A stretch of DNA of 64,000 bases from Escarpia spicata. Its lineage: Eukaryota > Annelida > Polychaeta > Sabellida > Siboglinidae. Positions 1 through 11,629 of the stretch are shown here, one piece after another. The notes beneath the pieces are model-generated. The model had not been told where the DNA came from. It ran no database searches and saw nothing but the letters and a program-made list of their open reading frames with translations. The first letter of the stretch is position 1. The number at the start of each line of letters is the position of its first letter. Position numbers and translations under genes: made by a program. The stretch covers positions 4,619,795 through 4,683,794 of the forward strand of contig OZ023206.1 in the NCBI GenBank assembly GCA_963995525.1. Reading direction: 5' to 3'.

Positions 1-1992
1 TACAATTGCAGTGATAGTGATGTCGTACTCGTACAGTTGCTGTGATAATGATGTCGTACTGGGACAGTTGCAGTGATAGTGATGTCGTATTCGTACAGTT
101 GCAGTGATAGTGATGTCGTACTCGTACAGTTGCAGTGATATTGATGTCGTACTGGTACAGTTGCAGTGTTAGTGATGTCGTACTCGTACAGGTGCAGTGA
201 CAGTGATGTCGTACTCGTACAGTTGCAGTGACAGTGATGTCGTACTCGTACAGTTGCAGTGACAGTGATGTCGTACTCGTACAGTTTCAGTGACAGTGAT
301 GTCGTACTCGTACAGTTGCAGTGACAGTGATGTCGTACTCGTACAGTTGCAGTGACAGTGATGTCGTACTCGTACAGTTGCAGTGATAGTGATGTCGTAC
401 TCGTACAGTTGCAGTGATAGTGATGTCGTACTCGTACAGTGATAGTGATGTCGTACTCGTACAGTGATAGTGATGTCGTACTCGTACAGTTGCAGTGATA
501 GTGATGTCGTACTCGTACAGTTGCAGTGATAGTGATGTCATACTCGTACAGTTGCAGTGATAGTGATGTCGTACTGGTACAGTTGCAGTGATAGTGATGT
601 CTACTCGTACAGTTGCAGTGATAGTGATGTCTTACTGGTACAGTTACAGTGATTGTGATGTCGTACTCGTACTATTGCAGTGATAGTGATGTCGTACTCG
701 TACAGTTACAGTGATAGTGATGTCTACTCGTACAGTTACAGTGATAGTGATGTCGTACTCGTACTATTGCAGTGATAGTGATGTCGTACTCGTACAGTTG
801 CAGTGATAGTGATGTCGTACTGGTACAGTTGCAGTGATAGTGATGTCTACTCGTACAGTTGCAGTGATAGTGATGTCTTACTGGTACAGTTACAGTGATT
901 GTGATGTCGTACTCGTACTATTGCAGTGATAGTGATGTCGTACTCGTACAGTTACAGTGATAGTGATGTCTACTCGTACAGTTGCAGTGATAGTGATGTC
1001 GTACTCGTACAGTTGCAGTGATAGTGATGTCGTACTCGTACAGTGATAGTGATGTCGTACTCGTACAGTTGCAGTGATAGTGATGTCGTACTCGTACAGT
1101 TGCAGTGATAGTGATGTCATACTCGTACAGTTGCAGTGATAGTGATGTCGTACTGGTACAGTTGCAGTGATAGTGATGTCTACTCGTACAGTTGCAGTGA
1201 TAGTGATGTCTTACTGGTACAGTTACAGTGATAGTGATGTCGTACTCGTACTATTGCAGTGATAGTGATGTCGTACTCGTACAGTTACAGTGATAGTGAT
1301 GTCTTACTGGTACAGTTACAGTGATAGTGATGTCGTACTCGTACTATTGCAGTGATAGTGATGTCGTACTCGTACAGTTGCAGTGATAGTGATGTCGTAC
1401 TCGTACAGTTGCAGTGATAGTGATGTCGTACTCGTACAGTTGCAGTGATAGTGATGTCGTACTCGTACAGTGATAGTGATGTCGTACTCGTACAGTTGCA
1501 GTGATAGTGATGTCGTACTCGTACAGTTGCAGTGATAGTGATGTCATACTCGTACAGTTGCAGTGATAGTGATGTCGTACTGGTACAGTTGCAGTGATAG
1601 TGATGTCTACTCGTACAGTTGCAGTGATAGTGATGTCTTACTGGTACAGTTACAGTGATAGTGATGTCGTACTCGTACTATTGCAGTGATAGTGATGTCG
1701 TACGCGTACAGTTACAGTGATAGTGATGTCGTACTCGTACAGTTGCAGTGATAGTGATGTCGTACTCGTACAGTTACAGTGATAGTGATGTCGTACTCGT
1801 ACTATTGCAGTGATAGTGATGTCGTACTCGTATAGTTGCAGTGATATTGATGTCGTACTCGTACAGTTGCAGTGATAGTGATGTCGTACTCGTACAGTTG
1901 CATTGATAGTGATGTCGTACTCGTACAGTTGCAGTGATAGTTATGTCGTACTCGTACAGTTGCAGTGATAGTGATGTCTACTCGTACAGTTC
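1..1992. repeat. 31-bp minisatellite array (about 64 units)
   Basis: The period is 31 bp, read from successive GTCGTACTCG positions (301 and 332). A typical unit contains CAGTTGCAGTGATAGTGATG followed by TCGTACTCGTA. Shorter 25-bp units lacking TTGCAG occur near 437-490, and 30-bp units with GTCTACTCG also occur. Variant units recur in blocks: GTCATACTCG units start at about 537, 1116 and 1543, each followed by the same order of variants, so there is a higher-order arrangement. The array is cut by the window start, so its true length is unknown. Open frames on the minus strand (for example 287-541) are low-complexity translations of the unit. Confidence 0.97.
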
Positions 1993-2367
1993 ACTATCAC
2001 AAGTATTGGCTATTTCTCGTTGAATTAATACACGGCTACGCGTTGTTGTTGCCAACTGTGATAGTGTGATACGTACCTTCGTACAACCACTTTGGAATAT
2101 TTACCTTGACACGCCAAAGCACGTGTATGTTGTTTTTGTTTTTGTATGCTTGTGATTGAGTCCGTTAGTCATACGTCACTGTAGTCGGGCAGCCAAGAAA
2201 TATATACCAAGAAATCGACTATGAACTTTGTTTTTGACGGATTATTGACAGCAATTGATGTCCGGAAACAGAATTCGCCAGGCGCCACCTTGGCACCCTT
2301 GAGCATTTGTTTTAATTTGCATAAATACAATATGGCCGCCTCTATATCAGTATTTTCATCATGTAAA

Positions 2368-2630
2368 AAAGGTAAGTTCTTATATAGCGCATTATCCAGT
2401 CCTTAGGACTGCTCAAAGCGCTTTACACTTTACTCCCTGGCAGACCAGACCTGTTCAATCGAACACCATCTCGACTTCTCTGGGAATCATCCAGCCACTC
2501 AGGTACTCAATCATACAGCTGAGTGAACTGAAGCAATGTAGAGTAAACAAACTTGCCCAATGTTCAACACCGCCGCACAGGATTCGAACCAGCGTTCTCT
2601 CCGTCGAGAGTCCGTAGCTCTTACCGCACT
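2368..2630 (-). mobile_element. tRNA-derived SINE, copy 1
   Basis: On the minus strand this runs from a tRNA-like head (B box GGTTCGAATCC, here complement of GGATTCGAACC at 2580-2590) into a shared body (TACTCTACATTGCTTCAGTT, CAGCTGTATGA) and a tail GCAGTCCTAAGGACTGG with GCGCTATATAAGAACTTACC. It matches copies at 31.8-32.2, 35.4-35.7 and 48.8-49.1 kb. The 5' part of the tRNA head is truncated, and a short middle segment present in the 32 kb copy is missing here. Confidence 0.8.
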
Positions 2631-3129
2631 CATATATCCAATTATAGTTGGAAAATCACAATTATTCTAAATACGTTTAGTGTTTGGAGACTCAAGCCAT
2701 TAAAGAGTGAAACAGATATGACGATCGGGAATTTGTTAATTTGCATAAATCCAATATGGCCGTCTCCATATCAATGTTTTTATTATATATCCAGTTATAG
2801 TTGAAATTTAATAATGATTCCTTCATAACCATTATTTCCAAATGTAATTGCATAAAAATAACACTGAGTAGGCTAATGGAAATAATTAGTTGGACAACTC
2901 TTCCTGCACTCATAATAGTCATAGACTTTCAAAAATGCATTTCACACAATCCATCTTTAAAAATAATTAAGATTCGTCAGATCTATGGTATTCCCGAACA
3001 GCTGGTTAAAGCTACTGTCAAAATGTAATATACCACGAGTGCCAAAGTATTGGTACCAGATGGAGAAATATAACTATTAGGATCCTGGCAGGAGGTCTAC
3101 GAGGAGACACACGTGCACGTACCTCTTCA

Positions 3130-3300
3130 CAGTAGTCCATGACTTGACTTTGAACATCAATTCTAGAAAAACCAAGTGCATGGCCTAGAAGCTCCCTGAG
3201 AACATTAACATTGTGACCAGAGAAGGAACCATTTTGGAGAAGGTCGAATATTTTAAATACCTTGGTTCCTGGGCCAACTCTACAACATCCTTATTTGACA
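3130..3300 (+). mobile_element. LINE reverse-transcriptase fragment (thumb region)
   Basis: Conceptual translation gives the run LNINSRKTKCMA, then an in-frame stop, then GTILEKVEYFKYLGSWANS. The pattern KTK.M followed by LE.VE.F.YLGSW is the typical end of the palm and start of the thumb in RTE-like non-LTR reverse transcriptases. No catalytic motif is retained. A second copy of the same segment lies in opposite orientation at 3485-3960. It is a dead fragment. Confidence 0.7.
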
Positions 3301-3484
3301 TACAGTATGTCTTTTAGTTTTATGCTATGCCCTATAATATTATCATGTTTGTTTTTTCTGTTCAGTTGCTATTAAATATATTAAATGTTCTTCCGTGCGA
3401 TGGTTATCATCTGGTGGTTTTCGATGTCATTTCATCTTCATGTCTTTTTTTGGTAAATGTGTTCATATTCTTATATACGACTCA

Positions 3485-3960
3485 ACATTTGTTGGATGGT
3501 CTTTGCTGGTGATATTGAGTATGGATCGGAAAACTGTTGTGTAGCACCCATCTAGTTTTTAGAGTGTCTTTGTTAACGTCCAAGACTCGCATCAGTACAG
3601 GAGTACATACTCCACTTTGGCAATGAGCATGCAGCAACTACTGATCGTGGTTGGCTCAAATTGTCATATTGATTTATTGGCTACTGGCTTTCCATGCTAC
3701 TAACTTCCTGTTCCTGTTCCAGATAGAGTTGACCCACAGGCCGAGATATTTAAAATCTTCGATGTTTTACAAAATCGTTACTTCTCTTTTCACAATGTTA
3801 ATGTTTTCATAGTAGTTCTAGGCCATACACTCAGCCTGTCTAGAATGGACCTATAACCCAATATTAGCGCACGATTTTTCCACTCTTGCTACGAGTGCGA
3901 TGTCGTCGGCAAATTCTAAAATCTGTGAGGACCGCCGGTCTGACACGTCAACTTTTTTCT
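3485..3960 (-). mobile_element. LINE reverse-transcriptase fragment, inverted relative to the previous one
   Basis: The minus strand encodes ILEFADDIALVARV (complement of about 3876-3917), which contains the FADD catalytic box of a reverse transcriptase. Further along come KTECMA, then DFKYLGLWVNSI, and finally LDGCYTTVFRSILNIT followed by KDHPTN, a signature of the region after the thumb in RTE-like and related LINEs. Frameshifts and stops separate these blocks. The overlap segment is clearly homologous to 3130-3300, so one family inserted twice or was rearranged. Confidence 0.75.
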
Positions 3961-4980
3961 TGTAAGTGTTAAAGTCCGGTTCCTCTTCCGTCTATCTATG
4001 GCTTTTTTTCAGTGCATAGCAAAGTACTAGTGCGCATTAAAACGAAGAGAAACGGTGCCAGGGTATCTCTCTGCATTTTTAAATTGGTGAAGCTAAACTT
4101 TATTTTGTATTGGTTAAATACAATTATTCAGCGAAATTCGCGTTCCAGCTCAATTGTTGAAAATTATGATTCGTGTTAAACCAGATGAGTTTGTTTACCG
4201 TGTTTGCAGCTTGTAAGAAATACACTCGCTACGCATCTTAAGTTGTTGATTGTTGATAATTTGACAGTCGGTAGTTACCTTAAACAGCATACTAAAAATA
4301 AAAAATAAACAAGTTCTGATGAGAAATAATTAATTATTTTATATGGCTTAATTTATGTGCTCATAATTTTTTATTTTGTTTGCACCTGTCACATCTGAGT
4401 GACTACAATTATGACTCATAATTTTACGTTTGGTGTAAAACTGGCTTCTTGTGTATTTGTTACCCCATGCGTTTTCAAAACAGGAGACCCTGAAATAGTG
4501 TGAAGTCCTTCTGCATAGCAAATTGGATGCAATGGTCCTTTGTTACACATTCCTCTAGTGACTGCCCTTTTCACACATGGCATTAGAGACAGACCCCTCA
4601 GCCAGGCTGCCATACATTCAGTGACGACCACTTAATAGATAACGGTTCTCCCTTTAGCATTTGCACAAATCAGGCTTTCTTGGCATTCCTTGTAATTCTT
4701 GAACACTATCCAGCAGCTTTTAGGAGGGATGTTAACGCTTTTGAGAAACATGGAATACAATTAGTGGTTCACATTTTAAAGATGTAATTTTAAGGGGGGT
4801 TCATATTTTGGAGAAAGCGGGTTCACAAAACGTGAATCCCGTGAACCCCCCTTGGCTACGGGCCTGAAATTATTACTTTCCCATTGCTAAATCGGTGTTG
4901 ATGCTTAATAGACTGTGTGTAAACATACTGGAATAATTGTAAAATTCCAACTATAATTGGATATATGCATGAACAAAATT
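3961..4980. other. Interior of the 2-5 kb inverted-repeat element, no recognised gene
   Basis: AT-rich sequence without a convincing open frame. A minus-strand frame at 4416-4631 (71 codons) is not recognisable. The last part (4930-4975) contains another partial copy of the inner subrepeat of the inverted-repeat element (TATAATTGGATATATGCATG). Confidence 0.5.
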
Positions 4981-5172
4981 ATATGGAGGCGGCCATATTG
5001 GATTTATGCAAATTAAACAAATTCAAGAGTGCCAAGGTGGCACCCGGCGGATTCTGTTTCTGGACACCCTTGTTGTAAACAATTCGTCAAAAAACAAAGT
5101 TCCTGCTCGATGTCTAGGTATACCCCCCTTGGCTGCCCGACTACAACGACGTATGACTAATGGTTCGATTTC

Positions 5173-5694
5173 TACGTTCAGCCTAAAAAGGCCTGTTGGC
5201 TTCCCGACTATTGCCTTTATTCGGTGTCCGGTCGTCAAGGTGATCCGCCATCTTGGATATACACAATCGAATGTTGTGTATTGTTTACCATGGAACCGAA
5301 ACGATGCAGGAGTATGTTGATGGATAGTGACACCTCTAACGCCTGGCAGTAATATACCAAAGATGCGCAGCTGAAAACTATTAGACTATTTCCCTCGTTT
5401 GTTTGCAATAGACGCCGACGCGCCTTCTAGGCAGTTGCTAGGATACGCGGCCGGATGTCACGTAATCGCTAATGCACAGAATGCCGATATCGCGTACAGC
5501 ACGTGATCGAAATGGCGCCAGGAGGTCGACAGCGCAATTGGCTTTCGCCAGCAGTGCCCTATGTAACGATCAATCTATTTTTGACGATTAAAAAACAAGT
5601 ACGCTTTTTATTAAACAAGCTGTGTACACTAGCTAAACTATTCACAGATTTCACATCTGGACATAAAGGAACCAGATTGGCGATGGGCAAACCA
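5173..5694. other. Spacer, nothing recognised
   Basis: No repeat or coding signal that I can name. A plus-strand frame at 5503-5766 runs into the LINE fragment that follows but in a different reading frame, so it is not its coding sequence. Confidence 0.4.
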
Positions 5695-6880
5695 ACTGAT
5701 CAAGGACCTTTAAAGTTCATAGTGACATTCTGTTTGCAGTCGACCGTGACCGCGTTATTGTGCTAGTTAAGTTTGACTTAACCGCTACATTCGACACCAA
5801 TGACAACACCATTCTGTTGAGCAGATTAACTCACAGATTTGGTGTCACAGGCCCTGCGCCTGAGCGGTTCAGACCTTATTTGTCCGGACGACAGCAGTTC
5901 GTGCGCATTGGTAGTGACACATTTTCACCAACGCTTGCGCCGTTTTTTACCGTGCCGCAAGGCTCTGTTTTTGGGCCGTTGGTATTTACGGCATACAACT
6001 CACCGCTCGGCGACATCATCAAGACATTCGGCTTGGACTACCACCTATACGCAAGCGACACGCAACGTTACGTCTCGTTCTATCCCGGCGGCGATGAACA
6101 GCTGAATTCAATAGACCATCTGTGTAATTGCCTTGAGGATATAGGGGAATGGTCGCGGGCCAATTCATTGAACTTAAACGGCCGGAAGATGGATGTAACT
6201 TTGAGCGCACCATCTAATGTTTGTAACCTTGGCGTTGTATGTATTCGATTCATCCCTCTGCATGGCATACGACATCAGTGCCATCTGCCGGACAGCCCAT
6301 ACGTGCACGTCTACAACATTAGTTGAATCAGGCGTAACCTAACCACAGATGCGACGCAATCATTAGACCACGCCTTCGTCATGTTCAGATTGGATTACGG
6401 GAATGCACCGCTTGCTGGATTGCCACTTGAACATTTCAATAAACAACGCATATAAAACTTGACGGCAACAATTATCACCTTCACACCTCGCCGTCATCAC
6501 ATAACCCCAATTCTGAAAGGATTGCACTGACTATCTGTCAACTCTCGAATCGATTTTTAGATCCTTCTGCATGTTCCGATGTTTTGAATGCACCACTGTG
6601 TCTTGTGAACATGTTGAAAAGACAGTGCTCTGCAGGGCATACACGTTCGTCCCAACAATATCTCCTACAAGTGCCGCGAACAAAGCGTGTTAGTTTCGGT
6701 GATCGTTCCTTCAATGTGATTGGGCCTCGACTCTGAAATTCGTTTCCGATTGATATAAAATGTTGTGGGGCTCTATCACTGTTCAAACAGACTCTGAAAA
6801 CGCATATGTTTAAAAACGAATACTTTTTACCGACAATTAATTTTCTTTGACATATCACTGCTAAACTTTTTTTATTTAGA
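5695..6880 (+). mobile_element. Decayed L2/CR1-like LINE, reverse-transcriptase part
   Basis: The frame from 5706 to 6326 (no ATG is needed; 5760 is GTG) reads through FKVHSDILFAVDRDRV, FDLTATFDTND, the box VPQGSVFGPL (5952-5981) and YASDTQ (6048-6065). The family catalytic box is YADD; here one aspartate is serine, so the polymerase is dead. Further fragments in shifted frames (LDYGNAPLAGLP near 6395, TPRRHHITP near 6485, LGLDSEIRFRL near 6730) continue the C-terminal domain to about 6860 with several stops. The 5' half, including the endonuclease, is missing, as is usual for LINE copies truncated during insertion. Confidence 0.85.
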
Positions 6881-7560
6881 TAGCCATGATTGTATGTACA
6901 TAAATATTATAATTATTATCATTATATATCTATAAATGTTCTTATATATTTTAATAATGTTTAATTAATAGTTTAATTTTTTTTTTTTATTCATCATTTT
7001 TATAATAATATAATATATATATATATATATATGTGTTCTTATAATTACAATATAAATAGTTTATCCGATTTACATTTTATTTGATTATTCTCGTGTATTC
7101 ATGCTACATTGAACGGTTTACGTTAATTACATTGTGTACATCGCTTTAATGCATTTTATTATACATCGCGCTTTATAAATAGTAGTATTATTATGTATAG
7201 TCCACGTCCTTGGTTACCAAGTTACTATTGTAGATACCCCGAACTACTGTAAAATGCCTCACTTCCATCCAGAACGTTCCGCCCCACGGAACAAACATCT
7301 GCAGATAAAGAATCTGGCTCTTGAGTCAGCCTAGGACGATCGAGCGATCTTGAACGACGATATCTTCGTTCCGTACGACCGCTCGCGATGTCGGTGTGTC
7401 ATTTTTTTACTGGAGTTGTCATTTGATAAAAGGCTTTTGTCAAGTGCTTATTACGCAAGTCTTTAAGACCGAATAATAAATAACGTATTACTAAAAACAT
7501 ACCCGCGTTCCGCTACTTTTAGTTCACAACATTTCCACCAGGGCACCACATTCAGCACTG
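6881..7560. other. AT-rich spacer
   Basis: Strongly AT-rich to about 7200, with a short (AT)n run at 7015-7033. The remainder has ordinary composition. No gene or named repeat seen. Confidence 0.5.
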
Positions 7561-7567
7561 TAAATGA

Positions 7568-7800
<233 letters not shown>

Positions 7801-8178
7801 CTGAAGTACTAATAACTATGACATACATATGAGATCAGTTCAGTGAAGAAATTAACAACAATGGTTGTACAAACAATACATATGTGCATGCGTGCATGTG
7901 CGTGCGTGTTTTTCATGTTTGCGTGCGTGCGGTTGTGCGTGCGTGCGTGCGTGTTTGTTCGAATACCTCTCGGAATATTGAATAACCGACTGACGTCCGT
8001 ACTACTGAAACAAGAATATCCAGTTTCTGCTTTACAAACTGATTACTTATTTTTTACAACCCTATTGTTCTGATTTCGTGAAACAGGCGACATTAATACT
8101 ATCGGACTACGACGATATGACACCAGCAAAACTGCGGAAAACTCCAGCTTGATTCAGTGCACAGATATACCGACAAGG

Positions 8179-9378
8179 ATGTTGACTGTGCAAAGAAGAA
8201 GCGCATTCGTCGCGCTGCTGCTGGTGGCGGTCGTGACGTACTGTGTGACAACTTACTCGCTGACCTCGACAGACCGTACTCCGATAGACACATCGACAAC
8301 TATCCTTGTGATTGGCGGGGTCAATTCGACACACGAGCCGGAATACAGCTTCCCCCTGCCTGACGCCCACCACCCAGTCGTCACGACGAGTAGTCTGCGG
8401 TACTTGAGACACCTGGAGCGGAGAGACGGTAAGACTTACTTTGCCTACCAGCAGTCTTTCGGCGTCGTCGGCAGTTCCGATCGTGCCATAGTCTTGCGAT
8501 ACCGGACGAATACATCGACACTGCTGGGGCCGACTACAGACGCTGGATCTCTGTCGGCTTTATTCGTGGGACGCACAGGAAACGCGATGCGCATTTACGC
8601 CGCTCTCTACGGCATAGCGCGCAGGAACGGCATGCGTCACGTGATCTCTGCAACCAATCCGCTACTGACGCTGTTCCAACTCAACGTGACTGTGGTTGAG
8701 AGAGCCCGGCCAGGGCAGGATTGGGTCCAATACATTGCCGAAGCAAATGCCTACGACCAACACACGGAATACTTTGATCCGCGGATTGATGTTGAACTCG
8801 TGGGTTATTTCAACCATTGGAAATACTACGGATATGTAATGCGAGATCTGATCGAACACCACTTTCGCTTCCACGAAGCCCTAGAGCAGGAAACTGACCA
8901 CTTCTTGCGGCGTTCAATGAAAACGTTCCACCTCTCGCCGTCAGACGTCGCCGTAATCGCAGTGCATATCCGGCGCATGGACAAAGTAAAAAGACTGGTG
9001 AAAGGAGGACACGAGGATTCGATAGCAGGTAGAGAGTTCTTCCGCCACGCTGTCGCTTTCTTCAACCGCCTCTTTAAAAATAAAACAATGTACGTTGTTT
9101 GTTCTGACGACATGGAGTGGGCAAAGGTAAACTTCGTAACAGAACGACCAACAGCCTTCTCCGTCGGACGCAGTGCTGATGTTGACTTCGCCATCCTCTC
9201 TCGCTGCAACCACAGCATCCTCACAACGAGTACCTTCGGCCGATGGACAGCCTATCTGGCCGGCGGAGTCACTGTCTATCATAGCGCCCGCGCTCGGCCC
9301 GATGTTCCACTTGATGCCGCCTACAAGAAAGTACCTTCGGGTGAGGACCCGAGACAAGCGTGGATAGCGTTATCTTAG
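8179..9378 (+). CDS. Galactoside alpha-1,2-fucosyltransferase-like protein (GT11 family)
   Basis: An intact frame of 399 residues. The in-frame TTG at 8149 is not a likely eukaryotic start, so I take the ATG at 8179. Residues 1-8 are a short tail with two arginines. Residues 9-28 (AFVALLLVAVVTYCVTTYSL) form a membrane anchor, giving Golgi type II topology. A stem follows to about residue 120. The catalytic domain shows GRTGNAMRIYAALYG from G131 (the family's G-R-x-G-N start), AVHIRRMDK with H263 in the GDP-fucose-binding H-x-R-R-x-D motif, VVCSDDMEWAKVNF, and DFAILSRCNHSILTTSTFG from D336, the family's C-terminal signature. Members transfer fucose from GDP-fucose in alpha-1,2 linkage to galactose; the exact acceptor cannot be read here. 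Length is a little above that of vertebrate FUT1/FUT2. The residue before the motif aspartate is methionine where glycine is usual. Several N-glycosylation sequons are present. A pyrimidine-rich stretch ending in AAACAG near 8085 could be a splice acceptor for a 5' untranslated exon. The intact frame amid decayed repeats suggests selection. Confidence 0.9.
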   Translation: MLTVQRRSAFVALLLVAVVTYCVTTYSLTSTDRTPIDTSTTILVIGGVNSTHEPEYSFPLPDAHHPVVTTSSLRYLRHLERRDGKTYFAYQQSFGVVGSSDRAIVLRYRTNTSTLLGPTTDAGSLSALFVGRTGNAMRIYAALYGIARRNGMRHVISATNPLLTLFQLNVTVVERARPGQDWVQYIAEANAYDQHTEYFDPRIDVELVGYFNHWKYYGYVMRDLIEHHFRFHEALEQETDHFLRRSMKTFHLSPSDVAVIAVHIRRMDKVKRLVKGGHEDSIAGREFFRHAVAFFNRLFKNKTMYVVCSDDMEWAKVNFVTERPTAFSVGRSADVDFAILSRCNHSILTTSTFGRWTAYLAGGVTVYHSARARPDVPLDAAYKKVPSGEDPRQAWIALS

Positions 9379-9904
9379 CCTACTGTATATGGATTACGTG
9401 TTCCAGTAGATATATCATCGGGGCAATGGGCAAATGCTGAACTGCATAGCATCGCACGAGATCGTGGTGATGGAGTGTTAGCTATAATATTATAGGGGGA
9501 TTTAGCATGTTACCATACAAAGCACGCAAAAAAGAAGAATGAGTTTTTCTCGGATTCGATGAATATATGTGTGTTGTAATGTTCAAGATTGCAGTGTTTG
9601 TGGATTCACTTACTCAGTACTATTATGTTCATTTTTCATGTATAATCTTCGTGCAACTGCACACGATCCAACGCGCGTGCGTGCGTTCGGACGTATGTAT
9701 TTGTGGCAGTATAATCCATGCCTTCAGGACATGCATATCGCCGAAATGGTGTAATAGGAAATTGACAGGGCCGAAAACGCTGATGCATAACAACGCAAAT
9801 GCTCAGATGTCGTCGAGTACGTATGAACGCTACGAATGCGATCTTTCAAGTGTACCCAGTACCAACGACCAGTCTATAAACGTGATCGTACTTATTATAA
9901 ATCT
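9379..9904. other. Downstream flank of the GT11 gene
   Basis: No coding signal. I did not see AATAAA or ATTAAA in this stretch, so the polyadenylation site of the upstream gene is unplaced. Confidence 0.4.
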
Positions 9905-10262
9905 TTGACTCACGCGACTTGTCGTAGCGTCGAGTGTGTCAGCGGTGACTTACTTGGATTTCGTTCCTCCTGTTCCTTTCGGGACATCGCGACTACTTTG
10001 GCCTCATTCCATGTGATTCCTATTTCTGCCAAATCTTCTATACAAGTCTTGCGCCAGGTCTTAGTCGGCCTTCCTCTTTTCCTGTTATCACCTTCCGGTA
10101 CCCACTCCATCGCTACATGTGTAAGTCTCTCCCTCGGTAGACGTAGTACGTGCCCAGCTAGCCTCCTTTGTCTCTACTTGACGATGCCAAGCAATCTCTC
10201 CAGACGGGCTCTCCTCATCACGTCTTCATTGGTGATGTGCCCTCTCCGGCCATGATATGAAC
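9905..10262 (-). mobile_element. LINE reverse-transcriptase C-terminal fragment
   Basis: On the minus strand the translation reads GHITNEDVMRRARLERLLGI, one stop, RRLAGHVLRLPRERLTHVAM, EWVPEGDNRKRGRPTKTWRK and DLAEIGITWNEAKVVA. The order ITNE..., RRL.GHVLR.P..R, KRGRP.KTWR and L..LG.TWNEA is the conserved C-terminal tail after the thumb of RTE-like LINE reverse transcriptases. No catalytic part remains. A plus-strand frame at 9836-10255 is only its antisense shadow. Confidence 0.85.
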
Positions 10263-10964
10263 CGAAGGCATCGCCGGTGGAATATGTGCAACGTATTCTC
10301 CCACGTCTCTCAGACATATGTCGTTGTTGATATTACATTTGACATGTAAAGACATAACTTTATAGTCTTTCTGGACTCTATAGGAATATATCTGATATGG
10401 TTTAGCGTGAGTGAGGTTAGGCATGTCATCGATGCCTGGGATGAATATAACGGGTTATTGTACTCTTAGGGCTGGTCGTATTAGTTTAGGACATATCATA
10501 CAAAGGAAACAGCACATTATCCCGTCATGCGGCTTATAATTAAGCATAGTGCATTACCTAAAGCCTAACCCCATGAAAGGCATAGATAAGCCAGGTAAAT
10601 ATAAAGAAGAGCAATTACGCTCCACAGCTGAGATACAGTGTAGGGTTGTTATGAAAGACAATTAAAGCTAATTTAATGTGATTCGACAATACTAGAAACC
10701 AAGAGACTAAGCAGAGGGCAACATCAAATACAGTTTAAAAATACTGAATGCTTAAAATATTGCTAAATCGTTTTTTGAACTCCAGAAGGGCAGAAGGGGG
10801 CATGTGCCCATTTGAACAGGAGAAAATGGCCTGATGAATGACGATCACTAACATGATGTAATCATTGTGTAATGTGTTTAACATTAAATTAACTTGTATC
10901 TGACGAAGTTCAATAAATATTGTTGGATTTTCAATAAATCTATCACCACCCTTGTCCACTTGAC
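10263..10964. other. Spacer with an unrecognised minus-strand open stretch
   Basis: A minus-strand frame at 10218-10424 continues into the LINE tail and has no recognisable domain. The 16-mer GAATATAACGGGTTAT occurs at about 10444 and again near 16328, which may mark a low-copy dispersed repeat. Nothing else is identified. Confidence 0.35.
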
Positions 10965-10967
10965 ACA

Positions 10968-11150
10968 CCGAGCTCACACACCGCACGCACACACCGAGCT
11001 CACACACCGCACGCACACACCGAGCTCACACACCGCACGCACACACCGAGCTCACACACCGCACGCACACACCGAGCTCACACACCGCACGCATACACGC
11101 ACAAAACACACACCGCACGCATACACGCACAAAACATACAACACGCGCGC
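10968..11150. repeat. 26-bp CA-rich minisatellite
   Basis: About five units of 26 bp built on ACACCGAGCTCACACACCGC, then two shorter units with GCATACACGCACAAAACA. It ends in a GCGCGCGCTAGCGCG palindrome at about 11143-11160. Confidence 0.93.
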
Positions 11151-11158
11151 GCTAGCGC

Positions 11159-11570
11159 GATTATAGTTAGATGATGTCTGCTAAAATGATGTAAATCGAT
11201 GTACGTTAAGACTGTCTTGTATTAATATGTTGGCAAATATTGTAACTATGTTACTATGTTGATTATAGTTAGATGATGTCTGCTAAAATGATGTAAATCG
11301 ATGTACGTTAAGACTGTCTTGTATTATTATGTTGGCAAACATTGTAACTATGTTACTATGTTGATTATAGTTAGATGATGTCTGCTAAAATGATGTAAAT
11401 CGATGTACGTTAAGACTGTCTTGTATTATTATGTTGGCAAACATTGTAACTATGTTACTATGTTGATTATAGTTAGATGATGTCTGCTAAAAGGATGTAA
11501 ATCGGTGTACGTTAAGACTGTCTTGTATTATTATGTTGGCAAACATTGAAACCATGTTACTATGTTGAAA
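11159..11570. repeat. 102-bp tandem repeat, four copies
   Basis: Units begin GATTATAGTTAGATGATGTC at 11159, 11261, 11363 and 11465. They contain AAATCGATGTACGTTAAGAC and end TGTAACTATGTTACTATGTT. Copies are over 95 percent alike by eye; the fourth has the most changes. The frame is not conserved for coding. Confidence 0.95.
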
Positions 11571-11629
11571 CTTATAATCAAATTATATAGCACATTGCTG
11601 TTTTGAAGGTGAACTTTGCAGTAGGGTCC

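Larger units (their letters stand above)
2152..5172. mobile_element. Inverted-repeat (foldback-like) element, arms of about 195 bp
   Basis: The sequence at 2152-2350 is the reverse complement of 4981-5172 with moderate divergence. Shared blocks are GTCATACGTC, GTAGTCGGGCAGCCAAG, AACTTTGTTTTTTGACG, CAGAAACAGAATCCGCC and CACCTTGGCAC, then TTAATTTGCATAAAT with ATATGGCCGCCTC. Each arm carries, pointing outward, the hairpin motif GGTGCCAAGGTGGCAC (shared with 11.6, 13.5 and 23.3 kb). Inner partial copies occur at 2630-2660, 2735-2800 and 4930-4975. The interior holds a SINE and two LINE fragments, so it has been a target for later insertions. No transposase was recognised. It could be a non-autonomous DNA transposon or a Helitron-like derivative. 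Confidence 0.65.

Noticed and set aside
287..1547. Minus-strand frames in the 31-bp array
   Set aside because: Short low-complexity translations of the repeat, broken at each 25- or 30-bp variant.
5006..5320. A 104-codon plus-strand frame
   Set aside because: It lies across the right arm of the inverted-repeat element, and the matching left arm does not keep the frame.
8149..8178. Ten extra N-terminal residues for the fucosyltransferase
   Set aside because: They would start at TTG. The ATG at 8179 gives a standard short tail directly before the membrane anchor.
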